Positions 36,870-48,210 of a stretch of 64,000 bases of DNA are shown piece by piece. The notes beneath the pieces were generated by a model that was not told where the DNA came from, made no database searches, and saw nothing but the letters and a program-made list of their open reading frames with translations. A program made the position numbers and the translations under genes. The DNA comes from Jackrogersella multiformis (taxonomy: Eukaryota > Ascomycota > Sordariomycetes > Xylariales > Hypoxylaceae), in the NCBI GenBank assembly GCA_902806575.1, contig CADCXD010000004.1:806001-870000 (forward strand). The letters are read 5' to 3'. Positions within the stretch are counted from its first letter, which is position 1. Every line of letters starts with the position of its first letter.

Positions 36870-39250
36870 AGATTTTATAAAGTCCTTAATAAACTCCGGT
36901 TAACTTTAGTTCGGAATTATTATAATAAGAAATTTTTAAAAAGCCATTTTTTATATCGTTTTTAAAAACGGTAAAAAAAATATATATATTTTAATTAAAA
37001 TTTAAAATATTATATAATATAATATAAAATTTTTCTTATAATTAAATAAATTAAAAAAACTTTATATAAAAATAATTTAAATTAATAAAAATATATAAAA
37101 TTAAATTTTTTTAAAAAAATTAATTTTATATTTTATAAAGTTAAAAATAATATATTTAATTAAAAAGTTTTATTTATAATAAAAAATAAAAAAATAAAGT
37201 AATATTTTATACGTTTTAAATATATAAAATTAATATATTTAATTATAACGCGTTTAAAAGATTTAAAAAATTTAAATAAGAATTTAAATATTTTTTTTTA
37301 AAAATATATTAAAGTTTATTTTAAATTATATAAAGTTTAAAACGTAAATATAATTAAATAATTATTTAAAAAGTAAATATAAATTATACGATATATTTAA
37401 TTAAAAAATAATTAATTTTATAATTAAATAAATAATTAAAAAATATAAATCGTAAAATTTTCGATAAAAATACTTTTTTAATTTTAATTTATTAAATAAA
37501 TAAAAAGCTTAATATAATATAATATATATTATTAAAATCGTTTTAAAAAATTATATAATTATTAATAATAATAAATTAATTTAAAAATTTAATAAAAAAT
37601 TATTTAAATTAAAAAAACGAAAATAATTAATAAAGAAATAAAAATTTTAAAGTTTTAAAAATTCATTTTAATTAATTTAAACTTACGGTTTAACGTAAGA
37701 AAATTTATCCGGTTATTTAATTAATTACTTACGTATAATATAACCGTTATTTTTAATAATATAATTTTTATAATATTTAAAAATAATTTAAAAGAATTAT
37801 TATATTAAATTAAAACGAGAAAGTTTTAAAAAGTAAAAATTATTATTTAAGTTTTTATAAAACTTAAACGGTTACGTTTCTCCCGGTTCGAAAAATACGA
37901 ATTAATAACGATTAATAAAAAAGTAATATAATTAATATAAATAAATATTAAAGAAATAATATAAAATTAAATATTAAAAAACGATTATAAATTATTAACG
38001 ATTAAAGTTAAAAAAAGTTAATCGAGAAATTAAATTTTTATATAAAAAGGTCACGTAATTATTTATTATAAATTAATTATTTTTATAAAATAACTTTTTA
38101 TAAATTTAACTTCGTTTAATTTATTTTTATATTTTTTATTTCGGTTTAATACGTTATATATTTTTTATATTTTTACTTTTTTTCGGTTATTTATTATATT
38201 TTTTATTTTTCGGTTATTTTATCGTATATTTTTTTATTTTTTTATTTTACGTTATATTTTTTATTTTTTAATTATTTACCACGTGTTTTTTATTTTTTTA
38301 TTATTTATCGTATATTTTCCGGCTTTTTACCGTACGTTTTTCGTTTATATATAAATATTTATACTTTTTTTTTAAAAAAATAACTCGGCTTAAAATTACT
38401 TTTTATTATCGTTTCGTTTAAAATCGTTACTTTTATTTTAAAACTATTATTTTAATAATTATAAACCGTTATTTTTTCGCGATATATTTTTATAAAGTTT
38501 TTTAAATTATTATAATATAATATATAAATAAAAGCTTTAACTTTTTTTTTATAAAACTTTATCGTTATTATACGTAAATCGTAAATTTTTTATTTTTTAT
38601 TCGTTTTACGTTTATAAATTATATATAAATCGTAATTTTTTTATTTTTTTATTAAAAATTACCGTTATACGTAAATAAAAGTTTTAACTTTTTTATTAAA
38701 ATATAATATTACGTTTATTTTTCGTTTTAAAAGTTATTGTTATTTAAAATATATATAAATTATAATTTTTTCGTTTTTTACTCGTTATACGTTCGTAAAA
38801 TTATTTATTTTTTTAAAGTTATTTTTTTTTAAATTATCCTTTTTATTCGTTAAAAAGAATTTATTTTTTATTTTATTTTATTTATTTATTATATATTTAC
38901 TTTTTAATAAAATTTTTATTTTATTATCGTTATATAAAATATTATTAATTTATTAAACGTTATTATTATAATTTTACTTTTTATTATATATTCGTTTATT
39001 CGTTATACGTTATCGTTATAACTTTACTTTTTTAATTATTTATTAATTCGTTAAACGTTTATTTTTTAATAAAACTTTATTTTATTATTATTATAAAATA
39101 TTATTAATTTATTTTTACTCGTTATTTTTATTATTATTTTCTTTTTTTAATTTATAAAGTTATTATTATAACTCGTTTTATATTTATTTATTAATAAAAT
39201 TTTATTTCTTTTTTAAAAAAATTAACTTAAAATTTATACCGAAGTTATTT
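36870..39250. other. 2.4-kb AT-rich, RIP-like block with a strand-skew switch
   Basis: Nearly pure A/T with scattered CG. The first part (to about 38080) is A-rich on the + strand; from about 38100 to 39200 the + strand becomes T-rich and shows degenerate tandem units built from ttttttatttttcggttattta-like words. It has no ORF and no match I could find to the LTR family. It is probably one or more decayed repeats, and it ends just before the pogo relic. Confidence 0.6.
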
Positions 39251-39500
39251 CGATTTTTTATTAATCATTTTAATGGTGATCCTCGTTAAACCGTAATAAT
39301 TACATATAATACCTAAGGTTTATCTCCCTTATTACTCATTTAAGAAATACACTTAATAAATATAACTTAAGAAGTGGTTATCGCTTTGGGCGCTCAGGAT
39401 AAACTAGGTAACCCCGGCAAAAACATGCTTCAAGGGGGCTCACCCGCAAATATTCTCACTTGCGGTCTGGTCTACTTATTGCTCTTCCTCTGTAGTTAGT

Positions 39501-40260
39501 CTTTATATTCTACAAGCTCAAAGAGACCGTCGCCCTCTCACCTCACACTGGGTCAGCCGCTTTATTAAATGCCACAAGGAAGTCAGACAAAAGATAGGAA
39601 GGCTAGCAGATCTAATTCGGATACATACAAGCGACGCCGAAGAGATTTGTGGCTTCTACGAGCTGCTTGCCGCCACTCGGAATCGCCAAGCCATAGCACC
39701 CGCGAATGAATATAATATGGATGAGAACAGGATAAAGGAAGGAGAATCTAATGTTGGAATGGTGCTTGGTACTTGACAGGTTCATCGTGCACGCGTTGCC
39801 AAGTCCTTATCAACTAACTGAGTTACTTTTATCGAGTACGTTGGCCTTGAGGGCCGGCGAGGGACTCCTGTTGTTATATTCAGTGGTAAAAAGCTTCAGG
39901 CTTAATCTTCTGGTCCACAACCAACTAAATGGAAGTGCACAGCGACTCCTAAGGGTTAGAAAAATAAATTTATAGCGACCAGACGGTCGGATGAAGTGTT
40001 TCTCGTGGAAACCAAGCCGAAGGATGGTACCTATCGCTCGCTAATGTTGGACGGCCACACAGCACACGTACACCCCGAGTTCATGTAGAAAGCACACGAG
40101 AATAAAGCAATCCTATCATACTTGCCAGCACACGCAAGTGATGAAATGCAACCCCTCGGTCACCTGTTATAACGGCAAGCCCTTTGGATTGCCGCTAGAA
40201 GGGACGGATGAGGACAAAAAAGGGATTACAGGTGGTACGAAGACCCGCAGTTTGAAAGGC
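39501..40260 (+). pseudogene. Pogo/Fot1-type DDE transposase relic
   Basis: One continuous + frame reads as a Tc1/mariner-superfamily pogo (Fot1-like) transposase with stops. YILQAQRDRRP and HWVSRFIKCHKEVRQKIG belong to the DNA-binding half. ANEYNMDE carries the first catalytic Asp (39720), then VTFIEYVGLEGRRG and VVIFSGKKLQ. SLMLDGHTAHVHPEFM carries the second Asp (40050), then LSYLPAHASDEMQPLGHLL. The third Asp expected in QPLD is Gly at about 40158. In-frame TGA/TAG codons lie where CGA or TGG is expected (GT*QVHRARV, TN*VTFIEY, PKG*KNKF, EFM*KAHEN), the RIP pattern. Terminal inverted repeats were not identified. It is inactive. Confidence 0.88.
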
Positions 40261-42282
40261 CCGACGGTTCCTCCCAGCCATACAAAGCGAGGAAGCAACA
40301 AGAATAGTTTAGGATGGCAGGGCCGCTTTGTGATGTCCCACAGCAAGTTACATCTGCATGTCCTTCTATTGCCTCCTTGACCCCTGGTACGGTATGCAAG
40401 ACGTCTATCAACTCTGTCCAGCTGAACCAAGACCCCAAAATAGTCAATATAGAATTAAGGGGTAACGTTGCACTTCAGTGTTAAGTATAGTAGAAACAGA
40501 CTATAAGGCTGACTTGGGAAAGACAATGATGTCCAACAGCAAGTCCCTCGATGACGAATTTGGCATCCTTTCCTTCTCACATATCCTTGTTAATGCCTCA
40601 TCTTAATCCTTGTTGTATGACTATTCGCGCCTATTCCTCATCTATCATCATCTAGATACACGCTACCTGCTAATAAACCCACTTTTCTGCCAACATATAA
40701 GATATTATCTAGCTCTGCTTCTAAGGATTCATACCGTTGGAGATAGCCAGGCAATGGTCAGGCATGGCGTTCTTTCACAAGCCTCGGGATGGCATATACG
40801 TGAAAGATATGGTTAACCTAGGCCAACAGCACCGGGGTTACCTGTGATCATAAACCCTAAAATCATGTTACAAAATAAATAGCAGGCGTTAGTCTCATCC
40901 ATAGTCAACCGAGGCCGCCGTCAAGGTCTCTCCGATCTGCTTATAGATGCTACTATTGATATGTGATGTATTAGCTGTTCACCTAAAAGCCTCCTGTCGT
41001 CAGATAAGTGGAAATTAGCTGCATCCTCTCTCATCAAATAGACCCGCCTGACTTTGTGTCCATAAGCAGAATAATTACGCCATTTTATGTAGCCTAATAA
41101 GGGATTAGGAATTAGTCTTAGGCTCCGTGACCATCGAGTTGACTCTTATCTGCTAGGAGTATGGGTCAAGACGTCACGTCAGGAATTCTGCAAGGAGCTG
41201 GGAAAGATCATAGCCGTGGTTTCAAGAATGCCTTGTCTAAAAAGGGAGGGCAGGGCAGGGTATCTCATGTCTCCTGGGTATTACTATTCCCAACCCCATC
41301 TCAAAGATAAACGCCAACAAGGCAGACATGGTGGAATCCACAGAGCCATAGATGTAGGCCAGGTCCATCCTCAAAGGCTCCTTGTTTTCCCTTTGTAATG
41401 TCGGTATATCCAAGTACTCCTTCATGACGTGGTCGTGGCCAAATCTACGAAGCTCGAGCACATGAAGGCATCTTTAAAGTATGAAAACACTAGGTTTGTG
41501 ATTCACGAAGTTGCGACCAATTCCTTAATGTATATATATACAATAAGTAGTTTGAGCCACTATTTAATCATGTAATAGGAAAGGGAAGAGTAAATAACCC
41601 AAGAAAAAAGGCTGCACTCGAAGCCTGCCAAAGCAAATTCCTGATAATTTGAGCAATTTGAGCAATTTGACGGCGGGCCTTGTAGTTTGTAATATGTGAA
41701 TTCACATGCGTCGTAATGAATAGGTGTTTCTATAATAGGTAATCTTAAGTGGTTAGGAGCACACTATTTGGGGTTCTAAGCTAAATCTAAGTAGGTATAG
41801 TAAGTTGCCTCTTATAGTTGCGTTAGAGATACCCCTTAGGGTGGACATCATCTACCCATGTCAGGTGGGACTAGGCAGCCGTATTTTACTACGTTATAGA
41901 TTAAAACATAGCCGTTTTTTCCGTTTGCCTCCGTTTTGTAGCTCAGCTTAGCGCCACAACAACGCCACAGTTATTCCCTTTATTGATAGTAAGTTCTTAA
42001 CTATAAGTTTATTTTCATGATGTAACGAAAAGAAATTATATAGTAATATTGGTATTTCTAAAATCACATTGTATTACATGACCAATCCGCTCCATATAAT
42101 TTGAAAAATAGGAAGCGACACCTTTGAAAACGATCAGTATCAACAACTGTGTCCAATTTTGATAGGTAAGAAGTCACGTGGGACAGGCCATTCTGTAGGT
42201 CGTATGTGGCATAGGGGATGCCATTTTCAGATCCTAAAACCTCCAGTCCTGGAGGCGTCTATGCTGTGTAAACATCATTTAT
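40261..42282. other. Long stretch without a supported gene
   Basis: The left end (to about 40450) may be the tail of the pogo element. The rest has normal composition and only short frames. One minus-strand frame at 41237-41461 (MKEYLDIPTLQRENKEPLRM) has no recognised family. No TIR, RNA gene or repeat could be supported. Confidence 0.4.
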
Positions 42283-43727
42283 ATGCAAAATCACACAACG
42301 CAGCATGATGGTGTAGCATCCGTCACTCAATGTCCGGTAGCACCTAAAGACACCATCACATATAAATTTCGAGCCGAGCAGTACGGACATACTTGGTACC
42401 ACAGCCACTTCGCATTACAAGCTTGGAACGGAGTATTTGATGGAATATTAATCAACGGGCCTTGTTCTGCGCCATATGATGAAGACAAGGGTGTCCTTTT
42501 CCTTAACGATTGGTTCCACGACACAACTGACGCTTTATGGAGCACGGATGCAGTTGGTTTCCCACCAGTGTCGCAAAACGGGTTAATAAATGGAACGAAT
42601 GTATACGGGAATGGAGGGAAAAGATTTGAAACTAGTTTCACAGACGGAAAGCGTCACCGGATTCGCTTGGTTAACGGGGCCATCGATACTCACTACAAGT
42701 TCATGATCGACAACCATAAGATGAAGGTCATCGCGGCAGATCTGGTTCCAATCGAACCATATACAACCGAAGTTCTAAGCATCGGCATAGGGCAGCGTTA
42801 CGATATCATCGTCGAGGCAGACCAGGGCAAAGGCGATTTCTGGCTACGCGCATACCCCGACATGGCCTGTAGTGCCAAAAACGAAATGCTAAACGACATC
42901 AGGGGTATCGTACGTTAGGATGATTCCTTAAGCAAAAGTCCAACATCTACAGCTTATAACTACACGGATGATTGCCATGACGAACCAATGTCCAAACTAG
43001 TCCCGTACGTACCCCTTGATGTTGATAATCCATCCACAAAGAAGGAATTCGACCTCGGCTATGCCATCGACACTCACGGAATGTTCAAATGGACACTCGA
43101 CGGCACGGACTTGATCTCTGACTGGGGCGTGCCCACGCTCCAACAGAGCCTACTCGACCTATCGGTCTTCAAAACATCCAGCAACGTCGTAGAGCTGAGC
43201 GAGAAAGACGCGTGGGTATATTTCGTCATCGAGAACGGAGCCGCCGCGCTCGGACTCAGTCACCCGATCCAGTATGTAACATCAAAAGTTCTTTTCCCCC
43301 CTTCTTGGAGATGTTGCTCCTATGACATGTCTAGAACCCCTGAAACTTTTAGTTACCTAAAGAAGCAATAACTGACTTTCGCTATTGCAGTCTCCACGGA
43401 CACGACTTCTTCGTCCTGGCGCAGGAGGCGGACGCGAACTACACGTCGGCGACGCCGCTGCAGCTGAAGAACCCGCCGCGGCGCGACGTCGCCATGTTGC
43501 CCGCGAACGGGTTCCTCGTCATCGGCTTCGTGACCGACAACCCGGGCGTCTGGCTGATGCATTGCCACATCGGCTGGCACGCCTCGCAGGGATTCGGGCT
43601 CCAGATCGTGGAGCGGGAGGCGGAGATCCCCCCGCTGTGCGATTCGGCCATGCTTGATTCGACGTGTGCGAAGTGGCAGAGCTATGTGGCGGCGAAGGGG
43701 ATTCTCCAGGATGATTCGGGTATATGA
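42283..43727 (+). pseudogene. Laccase/multicopper oxidase, N-truncated with a premature stop
   Basis: Two exons, 42283-43271 and 43391-43727, around a 119-bp intron (GTATGT...TTGCAG), restore HPIHLHGHDFFVL across the join. The frame starts abruptly at QNHTTQHDG, so the signal peptide, the start of cupredoxin domain 1 and the first copper motif (HWHG) are missing. Present are WYHSHF, the middle domain (NGTNVYGNG, RIRLVNGAIDTHYKF, VIAADLVPIEPY, GQRYDIIVEA), HPIHLHGH and the HCHIGWH segment that carries the type-1 and trinuclear ligands. A TAG at 42916-42918 interrupts GIVR*DDS, with the same frame resuming after it. It cannot make an active laccase. An upstream 5' exon was not found. Confidence 0.85.
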
Positions 43728-44199
43728 AGTGTCGTCCAGCGGAACGTTTTACTAGTAGTAGATTTACTAGCCCGAGATATAGAATCTTGGGTTGTGTATG
43801 AATGTATGATGCTAATAATATAACTGGTCAATCCAAGTCAGGGGTTGGCCTGGTGATCGTATAAAACATGTGTGGCCAACGCAAAGCAAAACTCACATAC
43901 AATATCCAGAAAGCTAAGGTAGGAATGTTAATAAATGTTCCATTAGGTAATTATACATCTTCAAAATACAAGATCACTTCTATCTCACTGTAGGTGCGTT
44001 ACAATGTATTAAGGTTACCTAGGTTCACTATTATGGAATCTGTACAAATCAAAATTGCAAGTTTAGGGTCCACGAATCATAATTTCTATGATTATTATCT
44101 TCATGCTGTATAAGGTATGCTTTATAGCTAACATGGTATATTCACTTCGCTTGTCTTCTAACCTAGGTAGGAAGAGGCATCTCGCCTTCTCTTCTTAAC
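43728..44199. other. Intergenic, convergent 3' ends
   Basis: AT-leaning spacer between the laccase relic and the phosphatase, with ACCTAGGT motifs near 44026 and 44161. No gene is seen. Confidence 0.5.
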
Positions 44200-44967
44200 T
44201 TATAGGGATAGGTACGAAGACCCAGAGTTGGTAGCCCGTGCTTGCCGCCTGTTAAATACATTGAGGGTCCTCTCCCCTCGATTTTGCTGGGTATTAGTAG
44301 GCCTGTTTAGGCCACGCCTTACTAGGCTCTCGTCCGTCTCTCTTAGTGTATCTGAAGTGGCATTCCTGAATTGGTACGATCTCCACTCCGTGTTACCGAA
44401 ATGAGATCCTCTGTTGATGGGAATATCGGCGTAGTCCGAAGTCAGATAATGTATAAAATCGCCGTGAGTAACGACGGCTACGTGCAAGGGTGCTCCCGCG
44501 AAAGCCGGAAGTGTCGCGTAGTGACCAACAACCTTCTTGATGGCCTGTCTAGCCCGGAGAGCCCGGGTTCGAAGATCAGCAGTCTGGGCTGAATTACCTT
44601 GTGCATCATCGTGCCAGTTATCTTGGGTAATGCCAGTGGTATTGATGGCGTTTAGGAATTCCCCCCTCAGGAGGGCGAGGGGTGAACCTACATTGCAGGG
44701 GTCGGAGCCGACCTCCTGGAGGTCGGGGAGTAGAATAAGTGGTCTCCCGGTGCTGATATTCCCGGGGAAGCACAGCATTGCGGTCTGAATCGTGCGCCTC
44801 ATAGGAGAAGCAATGACTAGATCGATTTTATGAGGAAATGTGTTCTGCAAATCAGCGCAATGCTGGAGTCCTCGCGTAGTTAGGCCCGGGTCGCGAGCTG
44901 TATACGCATTCATGGATGCATTATGCAAGCCTTCTGCATGGCGAACTATGTGGAGTGTAAAAGACAT
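44200..44967 (-). CDS. Histidine phosphatase family protein (phosphoglycerate-mutase-like)
   Basis: A single exon of 255 codons with ATG at 44967. The N-terminus SFTLHIVRHAEGLHN holds the RHxE/G motif, with the phosphorylated His at residue 10. ASPMRRTIQTA gives the second Arg region, LQEVGSDPCNVGS the substrate-side segment, and AVVTHGDFIHYL the second catalytic His. This layout is that of the small fungal phosphoglycerate-mutase-like phosphatases, cytosolic and usually of unknown substrate, rather than of glycolytic mutase. The tail after about residue 205 is polar and low-complexity. It is convergent with the laccase relic and shows no damage. Confidence 0.88.
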   Translation of the reverse strand: MSFTLHIVRHAEGLHNASMNAYTARDPGLTTRGLQHCADLQNTFPHKIDLVIASPMRRTIQTAMLCFPGNISTGRPLILLPDLQEVGSDPCNVGSPLALLRGEFLNAINTTGITQDNWHDDAQGNSAQTADLRTRALRARQAIKKVVGHYATLPAFAGAPLHVAVVTHGDFIHYLTSDYADIPINRGSHFGNTEWRSYQFRNATSDTLRETDESLVRRGLNRPTNTQQNRGERTLNVFNRRQARATNSGSSYLSL

Positions 44968-45744
44968 CGGGATTGAAAGTGTCTTTGCCTAAGTAGGGTT
45001 TGTTTTGAATAAATTGTCACTTGTAATTAGAATGTGGCTTTGTTTTTATTGTTTATGGGATGCGCTTTATAACGTCTCAAAGTTATCAAGCACTTATTTA
45101 TATTCCTGAATCACGTAGGTACATATATGACATCTCTACTTATATGCCTAAACAAGAATGCCATTGTTTCGGATCAAACTTACCGAGCCATAACAATGTT
45201 ATTCGGGATTTAATATCTTCCCTTTGTTTAAAGACACATGTGAGGTATGTTTTAAATCAATGAATAAACCATCTTCTGATGGCCGATATTACAGTTAAGG
45301 GTTACAGCACGGCAATATAAGAAATAAGAAATACTTACATATTATCCACATATAGTTATATAATTTTGATGAGGTTGAAGTTAAACTTATCAAATTGTTA
45401 GTGATTGTAAATTCTATCACCTCCCACTTGGGAGTACAGCTAACACCAGGGGCTCCCCTATTCCCAGACAGTGAAGGACAAAAGTAAATAAGGTAGTCGA
45501 AGGTAGACTTCAACTATTTATTATTGTTATATAAAGAAGCTATAGCACGTTTGCTAAACTAGCGCGTATAACACATTGACACATATAGGAACATAATTAC
45601 CTATCATGGATAGTCGCTTGCCAACGTCGTGGTATCCCAATGAAACCGTTAACCTAAGATCTGATCCTGTATATTCAGCTCGATAATTGATACTTATATA
45701 AGGCGAATCAATCAAGACACTAGGTCGCATAGTACGAGTTATCA
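44968..45744. other. Intergenic
   Basis: AT-leaning spacer with only short ORFs that lack family resemblance. It holds the upstream region of the phosphatase and the 3' side of the steroid-reductase-like gene. Confidence 0.5.
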
Positions 45745-46669
45745 TTAATAGACACCGGGAATAATGACGTATTTCCCCTTTATTTTATCCTCCCCGAACT
45801 TCTCCTTATACCACTTTCCACCAGAAACAGCGCGAGGTAGCATAGCAAAAAATTCGTTGAGCAAGAAGGATCTCGCAGGGGTGCAAGCGAAACCGGCAGC
45901 AACCCAGTATCCGAACCACTCGATCCATTCCATGAAGTAGTGAGGGTAGAGCATGTACTTGAACAGTCCGCCCTGGGGTACTTCGTAGTGTTTGTCGACA
46001 GTCTTGCCCTGCTGCTTCAGTTTTGCTTGACGCCGTAGCTGACCTCGGCGTATCTCGCGCAATTCCTCATCGGAGAAGTAGTTGGCGGCAAGTCCGACGT
46101 AGAAGAGGACAAGGCCGACGGAGAACTGGAGAACAGACCAGTTCTGGGCTTTCCATTCTCCCTGGGTGGTTGGGCCATATGCTGCTAACCAGCTGCCAAT
46201 GCAGGTAGCGTTGGATAGTTGGAAAAAGATGGCATTGGCCCAGACGAGTACATGAATGGGAGACATGGACGGCTGTATGATGGGGAAGATAACGGCGCGG
46301 TATGTATAGTGAATGACAAAGAGTCCAGCAAGAACTTTGTTCTGCCATGGCAAATCCGTAATACCATGCTGAGCCGGAAGTGTGGTCATGATATACATAA
46401 GAGTGATGAAACCAGGGACCTCCATGGTCATCCAAGCTATTCTTCCGGGGATATTTAGTTTACTGTGAACCGATGTCTTTCCCATGCCATACCACGAGCT
46501 GATCCATTGAAAAGATGCTAGCTGCGTAGTGGGTTAGTTTGGATATTAAGGTATTAAGGAAAGAAAAACAGAATGCTGCAAATCTTACCAGGGGGTAAAA
46601 CTTCCACCAGAACAAGATCTTCTCATAATTTTCTTGACTCGCGGGGAGCCAATCTTGAACAATTGCCAT
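45745..46669 (-). CDS. 3-oxo-5-alpha-steroid 4-dehydrogenase-like membrane protein
   Basis: Two exons, 46589-46669 and 45745-46521, with a 67-bp intron (GTAAGA, branch ACTAAC, acceptor GCAG), giving 285 aa. It is an integral ER-type membrane protein with several hydrophobic helices (VPGFITLMYIMTT, HYTYRAVIFP, LQFSVGLVLFYVGLAANY). The conserved C-terminal half of the steroid 5-alpha-reductase/DET2 family is present: HYEVPQGGLFKYMLYPHYF, EWIEWFGYWVAAG, KWYKEKFGED and a short KGKYVIIPGVY end. The family reduces delta-4 or enoyl double bonds with NADPH. In fungi the substrate is usually unknown. Size and start fit the family. Confidence 0.88.
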
Positions 46670-48210
46670 GATGAGTTTGGATTGGTTGTTTGGGATCGAT
46701 GGGAGTGTGGGGTGTTTCGGAGCTAGTGTACGGGAGCTGTGTGAGGTATGGGAGCCTCACGAAGACCGAATAATAAATATGAGGTTCAATGTCGGATCAT
46801 CGGATGTCTATGAACAGAACACAACACATGTACACATGTACATAGTAACTATGGGGTACCTAGGACAAGGATACACTACAGCAGGAGTGGAGCATTGTTC
46901 CACCTTACTTTACTTAATCACCCTACCCCTCTGACCCTTCATCAAACAACTTTGAACCTTCACGTGGGAGAAGTTACCGAGGTACCAAGATACTCGTCGA
47001 GAGATACGTATAATTATAATTAATGACAGGTATTAGAACTTAGAAGATCGATGATAGAAATTACAAGTCCCGAGGTTTAATTAGACTTGTAACTGTCAAA
47101 AGGGTTAAGTTATTAATTTGACGACGTTTAGCATGAAATATTTAAGGTACAATACCTAGGTACCTTTGTAGGTAGAAAAAACCATTGCACAGTTAATCGA
47201 GAATATAGATCTTATAGGAAGGATCCCAACAACCTAAATCTCTGAGCAGATCTAAAACCTAGTACAATTAACTTCTAAGGTTGGATTGAAGTCTAAAGGA
47301 ACCTTAAAAGCAGGATATTGCTTCCAAGGTTGTGAGTGTGTTTATTGCGTCATTAACAGATTCATAGGTAGATGTGGCTGAGTAGTGTTATGCAGATGTG
47401 GCTAATTATCATGTTCTAGCTGACGAATTCGTTTCCAGGTTATCCGCCACCAATCCACGTTTACGTTCGTCCTTACTTTCGAAGCTATTCTGGCACTGCC
47501 ACATCCCACCTACTTTAGTGTGCCTGGTGTACATGGGTAAACGACATTAACTTCTCTTAGTGACAAGACTATTGGCTGGCCGTTTGCTCGCCAGTTTCTA
47601 CCTTCCTCTAGTGCTAGGTACCTAAGACCCTTGCACCCTCCCGCCTTCGCCTTACCGGCTCAATTGCCTACCTCCAAGAACCTAATATAGTAGTACCTTT
47701 AACCTGCTGCCTACCTACTTTTACCAAGCTTCTATCTTACCAAGCTATCTACCCAGTTACAACCTACCTAGTTACCTTACGTACTCCAGCTCTCACTTCT
47801 GCCAGATAAACGTTTCCTTCACTTCCTAGATTTAATTGCTTAGAAAGTGTTCATACCATATTCTACTACAACTACAACTACAAGATTATATCTTCCCATA
47901 GACTTTCATTTAGAGTGCCGCGGCTATTCCACTCTTAAGCAATCAATCAATCAATCAATCAATTGTGATGACGCAACCCCCAGCTTCGTGATTGTTCTCG
48001 TTCCCACTCCAACGATTAGCGAGATTTGTACCTGGAAAAGACTCAAATACTCAAATACTCCAACACTCTAAGACCCTAAGACCCTAAGACTCCAAACTAC
48101 TTCGATTTGAGAGTCGAAAGACGATAGGCACGGATCCTTAGAAGACTCTGTTTGAACATTACCTAGGCTAGATAGTTACTCGGCCGTATTTGCCTCGCCG
48201 AGATACCACC
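46670..48210. other. Divergent intergenic region, 1.5 kb
   Basis: The shared upstream region of the reductase-like gene (minus) and the MINDY gene (plus). It holds ACCTAGGTACCT motifs (about 46857, 47154), a pyrimidine-rich run of CTACCTAC words at 47600-47780, a (CAAT)n tract at 47940 and short direct repeats (ACTCAAAT, ACCCTAAG) at 48045-48090. The leader of the MINDY transcript probably lies in the last few hundred bases. Confidence 0.5.
47940..47963 (+). repeat. (CAAT)6 microsatellite
   Basis: Six perfect CAAT units, about 250 bp upstream of the MINDY start codon. Confidence 0.9.

Noticed and set aside
41237..41461. Minus-strand frame of 74 codons
   Set aside because: It has no start context, no partner exons and no recognised family.
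30196..43727. Possible secondary-metabolite cluster (PSD-like decarboxylase, FAD oxidase, laccase)
   Set aside because: Two of the three are broken, an AT block and a transposon separate them, and there is no backbone enzyme, transporter or regulator.
48060..48090. Telomere-like ACCCTAAG repeats
   Set aside because: Only about three imperfect copies mixed with ACTCAAAT repeats, and not the TTAGGG/CCCTAA period; chance simple sequence is more likely.
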